The notes beneath the pieces are model-generated. The model saw only the letters and a program-made list of their open reading frames with translations, searched no databases and was not told the origin of the DNA. From Clostridia bacterium (GTDB lineage: Bacteria; Bacillota; Clostridia; Oscillospirales; CAG-272), in assembly GCA_017452565.1 (NCBI GenBank), contig JAFTMF010000178.1:1-9210 (forward strand): 9,210 nt of DNA, given 5' to 3'. Positions 6,205-9,210 of the stretch are shown piece by piece. A program made the position numbers and the translations under genes. Position 1 is the stretch's first letter, and each line of letters begins with the position of its first letter.

Positions 6205-7571
6205 AATGATACCTCGGGGAAGAGTCGGTTGTAGATGTTGTAGAAGCAGATCTTTTCAGCCAGCGGAAGGGCGGCTTCTTCGGCAAATTCGCCTGCGTCC
6301 ACCATCTCACCGATGAAGGTGCAGAGGATGCGGCGGAAGTAATCGTGACGGGTGTAGGAAAGGAAGCTGCGGGAGTCGGTGAGCATTCCGTAGAAGGAGG
6401 CGATCTGACCCATCTCGGAGATGGACTGCATTACCTTGCGGATACCGCCGGTGTGGTCCATAAACCACCAAGCGGCGCCCACTTGCACGCCACGGAAGGA
6501 GCCTGCAACCGACACCATGGCATCTACCATAGAGGGTTTGAGGGTGTAGAGAACGGTGTAGGGAAGTCCGTCGTTTTCTTCCATTGCAGCAAGGAGCTTG
6601 GAAAGTGCAACCGCAGGGATGGGATCGTCAATGCAGTCGCCGCCGGCGTCCACGACAACGGTAGCGAAGAGGGTGGGGTTCACGTTCCGCTGGACGGCAA
6701 GGTGCAGCTGGGAAAGCAAACCACGCTCTTTGTACAGCTTGGACAGATCAATCAGCGCACGGCTGAGGAAGGCGTCGAACTCGACCTCGGTGATCTCCTC
6801 ACCTGCCAGCACCTTTGCAAAGGAAACGTGTGCCTGATAAGGTGTGCCGATGGAAGCAGGGAATGCGGGAATGCCAAGGTCAGTGACTTTGCAGCCGTGG
6901 GCTACGAAGAAATCCAGCCGTGCCTTTGCGGCGGCGATCAGGGTAGGATAGTCGGTGATCTCAATGCCGGCAGCGGCAGAGAGACGGGAGAGATAGTCCT
7001 TGTAATCGGCGGCACGGCAGAGGAGCATCTTGTCGGGACGGTAGGAGGGAAGCACCTTGCAGGGGAATGTCTCGTCTGCGGCGATCTTCTCGTGCCACTC
7101 CAGAGAGTCGGCGGGATCGTCGGTGGTGGCAACCAGCGCTACGTTGCTCATCTTGATGAGCTTGCGGGGGGAGAGGGCACGCTCGCGGATGGCGGCAGCG
7201 GCACGATCGTAGATCTCGTCGGAGTTTTCGGGAGTCAGCTGATCGTAAATGCCAAAATAAGCAGCCAGCTCCATCTTGGTCCACAGATAGAGGGGGTTGC
7301 CGGCGGCATATTGGATCGCCTTTGCATAAGCACGGAGCTTTTCACGGGGAGAAGCGTCGCCGGTGATATATTTCTCCTCAATGCCGCTCTGACGCATCAG
7401 ACGCCACTTGTAGTGGTCGCCTGCAAGCCACAGGGTGGTGAGATCGGTGGCGGGCTTGTCCTCGTAGATTTCCTTGGGGGAAAGGTGGCAATGATAGTCA
7501 CAGATGGGCAGTTTGCTCACCGCTTCGTAAAGCTTTGGGGCGCACTCACCGCGCAACAACAGATTTTTCAT
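6201..7571 (-). CDS. uxaC: Uronate isomerase (glucuronate/galacturonate isomerase)
   Basis: UxaC is a cytosolic member of the amidohydrolase superfamily. It interconverts D-glucuronate and D-fructuronate, and D-galacturonate and D-tagaturonate, the first step of hexuronate breakdown. The product from ATG 7571 has 456 residues, close to the family's usual 465-470. Visible hallmarks are the metal-binding His-x-His in ICDYHCHLSPKEIY (His27, His29), the LSQLHLAVQRNVNP segment with a conserved His and Arg, the AAWWFMDHTGGI segment, and near the C-terminus LTDSRSFLSYTRHDYFRRI, very characteristic of UxaC. An in-frame upstream start (TTG 7613) would add 14 residues, but they encode the leader's tandem repeat and have no ribosome binding site, so I take 7571. 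It is the first gene of a two-gene operon with the oxidoreductase and is divergent from a solute-binding protein gene. Confidence 0.96.
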   Translation of the reverse strand: MKNLLLRGECAPKLYEAVSKLPICDYHCHLSPKEIYEDKPATDLTTLWLAGDHYKWRLMRQSGIEEKYITGDASPREKLRAYAKAIQYAAGNPLYLWTKMELAAYFGIYDQLTPENSDEIYDRAAAAIRERALSPRKLIKMSNVALVATTDDPADSLEWHEKIAADETFPCKVLPSYRPDKMLLCRAADYKDYLSRLSAAAGIEITDYPTLIAAAKARLDFFVAHGCKVTDLGIPAFPASIGTPYQAHVSFAKVLAGEEITEVEFDAFLSRALIDLSKLYKERGLLSQLHLAVQRNVNPTLFATVVVDAGGDCIDDPIPAVALSKLLAAMEENDGLPYTVLYTLKPSMVDAMVSVAGSFRGVQVGAAWWFMDHTGGIRKVMQSISEMGQIASFYGMLTDSRSFLSYTRHDYFRRILCTFIGEMVDAGEFAEEAALPLAEKICFYNIYNRLFPEVSL

Positions 7572-7580
7572 AAGTTTGAT

Positions 7581-7588
7581 TCCTTTCT
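7581..7588 (-). promoter_or_regulatory. Ribosome binding site deciding the uxaC start
   Basis: Minus-strand AGAAAGGA lies nine bases before ATG 7571. The alternative upstream TTG and ATG codons at 7613-7608 have no such site. Confidence 0.8.
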
Positions 7589-7611
7589 GTATCTTCTGCA
7601 TCTTCTGCATC
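7585..7611 (-). repeat. Three tandem 9-base repeats in the uxaC leader
   Basis: On the minus strand the units are GATGCAGAA (7611-7603), GATGCAGAA (7602-7594) and GATACAGAA (7593-7585), running directly into the ribosome binding site. Two units are identical and the third differs by one base. They lie in the untranslated leader and could affect ribosome access or bind a regulator; the role is unknown. Confidence 0.85.
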
Positions 7612-7659
7612 AATGGGAATGAAGCGCAGGATGCCGATCACTCTTTTCGTATTGCCTTC

Positions 7660-7688
7660 ATTTTAGCATATTGCCCGATTTCTGTCAA
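7660..7688 (-). promoter_or_regulatory. uxaC: Sigma-A promoter of the uxaC operon
   Basis: Minus strand: -35 TTGACA (7683-7688), a 17-base spacer, and -10 TAAAAT (7660-7665), one mismatch from consensus. Transcription would start near 7653, giving a leader of about 82 bases that contains the tandem 9-base repeats. Confidence 0.85.
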
Positions 7689-7770
7689 CCGCTCCGCCGG
7701 AATTAGGTTGGAATTTTGAATACAAACATTCGTAATAATTGTAAAAAAATCCACTTGTTTCTTTCGTTTC
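7689..7770. other. Divergent intergenic region between two -35 boxes
   Basis: These 82 bases separate the outward-facing promoters of uxaC and the solute-binding protein gene. They are AT-rich towards the right, with a run of seven A residues near 7743-7749. One weak inverted repeat is visible, GAAT-N6-ATTC (7718-7731). This is where a shared regulator would bind, but no operator is recognisable with confidence and no regulator gene lies in the window. Confidence 0.4.
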
Positions 7771-7799
7771 TTGACAAGCATATGGGTTTACCGTATAAT
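7771..7799 (+). promoter_or_regulatory. Consensus sigma-A promoter of the solute-binding protein gene
   Basis: A perfect -35 TTGACA (7771-7776), a 17-base spacer and a perfect -10 TATAAT (7794-7799). Transcription should start near 7806, leaving a leader of about 68 bases. The strength fits the high expression usual for binding proteins. Confidence 0.9.
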
Positions 7800-7813
7800 G
7801 TTAAATGTAGAAG

Positions 7814-7843
7814 TCCGAGTAAGGGCGGGCCTGCCCACTTGGA
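7814..7843 (+). other. Hairpin in the 5' leader of the solute-binding protein mRNA
   Basis: An outer stem pairs TCCGAGT (7814-7820) with ACTTGGA (7837-7843), with one G-U pair. After an AA bulge, GGGC (7823-7826) pairs with GCCC (7833-7836) around a six-base loop. It sits just after the predicted transcription start and 15 bases before the ribosome binding site. No U-tract follows directly, so it looks more like an mRNA-stabilising 5' hairpin than a terminator. Confidence 0.5.
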
Positions 7844-7858
7844 ATATAAGAATTTTTG

Positions 7859-7864
7859 AAAGGA
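7859..7864 (+). promoter_or_regulatory. Ribosome binding site of the solute-binding protein
   Basis: AAAGGA lies nine bases before ATG 7874. It fixes the start of a gene that has no stop in the window. Confidence 0.85.
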
Positions 7865-7873
7865 AACGATCCC

Positions 7874-9210
7874 ATGAAAAAGAAATTTACAGCACTGCTT
7901 CTCGGTCTGGTTCTTGCTGCCGGCTCTGTCCTGACTCTGGCGTCCTGCGCAAATACCGATGACAAAAAGCCCGGCGTTACCACCGGCACCCCCAACGGCG
8001 ATGAAGTGTACGACGTTACCCAGCTGCCTCAGGTAGATATGGACGGCGCGGTTATCGGCTTCTGCGTTGCGGAAACCGACGGCGACGGCTTCCACCTGCG
8101 TTCCATCCGCTCCGATGACGAGGAGAGCGAGGATATCGTAGACGTTGCAGTTCGCGAGAGAAATGCAAAGATCGAACAGTACTTCAACTGCTCCATCGAG
8201 GTAGTAGACTACATCCCCGGCGGTCTGAACAAGTCCATTCAGTCTCAGCTGATTGCAGGCGTATCCGATTACGATATTTTGGGCGCCCGTCAGTACGACG
8301 ACGTTCAGCTGGCTCTGCGCGGCGTTGTATATGACCTCACCAAGCTGGGCGAGGACTATCCCGAAGCTGCCAACTATATGAACTTTGACGCTCCCTACTG
8401 GCCCAGCACCTACAACGACGGTCTGCTGGTTGGTAAGGGCAGATACTGGGTAACCGGCGACCTTTGCCTGCGTTACTCCGGCGGTTACTACTGCTACTTT
8501 GTAAACCACACTCTGTACAACGAAAAGCTGGCCGAAACCTACGGCAACGTATACGATCTGGTTCGTGACGGCAAGTGGTCTCTGGACCTGCTGGCAGAGA
8601 TGGCTCCTACCCTGTGGGAAGACTCCGACAACGACGATAAGACCAGCACCGGCGACATCCTGGCAATCGCACAGCCCGTTCACGATAACACCAACGGTCT
8701 GGCAATCTCCTCCGGCGTTATGTATTCCTACCGCCACGAGGACGGTTCCATCGAGTATACCTTCACCTCCGGTAACAAGACTCTGGAATCCTTTATGAAT
8801 AAGTTCGCAGCTCTGCTGTCTCAGCCCGGCGTACACGATTACGGTGCTGATATGGTTGCCGCAATGAACAAGTTCGCTGAAGAAGAGGCAGTATTTGCAG
8901 GCGGCCGTCTGAATCAGGCTGAGCTGTACCTCCGTGATATGGTCAGCGACTACGGCATTCTGCCCAACCCCAAGCTCTCCGCTGATCAGGAGAACTACAT
9001 CTCCTCCATCCATGACGGCGTATCTCTCTACGGTATTAACAACGCTTGCGAGCAGGTTCCCAACGCCGCTCTGATACTGGAAGCAATGGAGATGGAATCC
9101 CGTAAGACCGTTCGTCCCGTATACTTTGAGGCTGCCGTAAAGGTTAAGTACTCCCGTGGCGGCGACGACGCTGATATGATCGACCTGATGGACCAGACTG
9201 CATACTCCGA
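7874..9210 (+). CDS. Extracellular solute-binding lipoprotein of an ABC transporter, 3'-truncated by window
   Basis: The frame stays open from ATG 7874 to the window end (445 codons, no stop), so the C-terminus lies to the right. The N-terminus is a lipoprotein signal peptide: basic MKKK, a hydrophobic core (residues 7-22), and lipobox LASC with the lipidated Cys at 25. A short Thr/Gly/Pro linker follows. The mature part resembles family 1-type solute-binding proteins of gut Clostridia. The FVNHTLYNEKLAETYG segment and the DLVRDGKWSLDLL segment after it are typical, as is the acidic DSDNDDKTSTGD loop, which may bind a metal ion. The protein would sit on the outer face of the membrane and deliver a sugar or oligosaccharide to a permease. 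The permease and ATPase genes are not in the window. Divergence from uxaC suggests a uronate-containing glycan or related sugar as ligand, but this is inference. Confidence 0.9.
   Translation, partial: MKKKFTALLLGLVLAAGSVLTLASCANTDDKKPGVTTGTPNGDEVYDVTQLPQVDMDGAVIGFCVAETDGDGFHLRSIRSDDEESEDIVDVAVRERNAKIEQYFNCSIEVVDYIPGGLNKSIQSQLIAGVSDYDILGARQYDDVQLALRGVVYDLTKLGEDYPEAANYMNFDAPYWPSTYNDGLLVGKGRYWVTGDLCLRYSGGYYCYFVNHTLYNEKLAETYGNVYDLVRDGKWSLDLLAEMAPTLWEDSDNDDKTSTGDILAIAQPVHDNTNGLAISSGVMYSYRHEDGSIEYTFTSGNKTLESFMNKFAALLSQPGVHDYGADMVAAMNKFAEEEAVFAGGRLNQAELYLRDMVSDYGILPNPKLSADQENYISSIHDGVSLYGINNACEQVPNAALILEAMEMESRKTVRPVYFEAAVKVKYSRGGDDADMIDLMDQTAYS

Noticed and set aside
5008..6234. Plus-strand open frame of 408 codons over the oxidoreductase
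   Set aside because: It is a shadow of the clearly recognisable Gfo/Idh/MocA gene, with no ribosome binding site or motif, and it spans that operon's gene junction.
6345..7622. Plus-strand open frame of 425 codons over uxaC
   Set aside because: It is antisense to an unmistakable uronate isomerase; the Gly/Val-rich product has no family resemblance.
7703..9013. Long minus-strand open frame of 436 codons opposite the solute-binding protein
   Set aside because: It is antisense to a gene with a signal peptide, lipobox, promoter and ribosome binding site. The open frame follows from the strong codon bias of that gene, and the product shows no recognisable domain.
1..9210. CRISPR array, tRNA, rRNA or insertion sequence
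   Set aside because: No regularly spaced repeats, tRNA-like cloverleaf, rRNA segment or transposase with terminal inverted repeats was seen on either strand.

Overview
The window looks like a chromosomal segment of an anaerobic, gut-type member of the Clostridia (Oscillospirales-like). This rests on gene content (uronate isomerase, a Clostridia-type lipoprotein solute-binding protein, short MutS-like ATPases), AGGAGG-type ribosome binding sites, near-consensus sigma-A promoters and moderate GC. The assignment is an inference, because no rRNA or other taxonomic marker is present.

Layout. (1) 1-1286, plus strand: the end of a phage head module. It holds a P22-type major capsid gene, cut at its 5' end by the window and interrupted by an in-frame TAG at 265-267, followed by a small gene of unknown function with an acidic linker. 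A strong bidirectional terminator (1293-1320) separates it from the next block, which converges on it. (2) 4827-1333, minus strand: a tight three-gene operon coding for a membrane-anchored protein of unknown function and two different short MutS-like ATPases. It is driven by a consensus promoter at 4882-4910. (3) 7571-5014, minus strand: uronate isomerase (uxaC) translationally coupled to a Gfo/Idh/MocA oxidoreductase, with its own promoter (7660-7688) and terminator (4967-4998). (4) 7874 to the window end, plus strand: a divergently transcribed lipoprotein solute-binding protein with a consensus promoter and a hairpin leader. It has no stop codon inside the window.

How the parts fit. Blocks 3 and 4 look like a sugar or uronate acquisition and catabolism locus. 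The binding protein would feed an ABC importer encoded beyond the right edge. UxaC would isomerise glucuronate or galacturonate, and the coupled oxidoreductase may carry out the next redox step. Block 2 is the least ordinary part. It pairs two paralogous MutS-type ATPases that lack a mismatch-recognition domain, and both carry Asn in place of the usual Walker B Asp. Block 1 is either a decaying prophage remnant or a lysogenic phage gene using amber recoding. The single TAG in an otherwise intact frame cannot decide between these.
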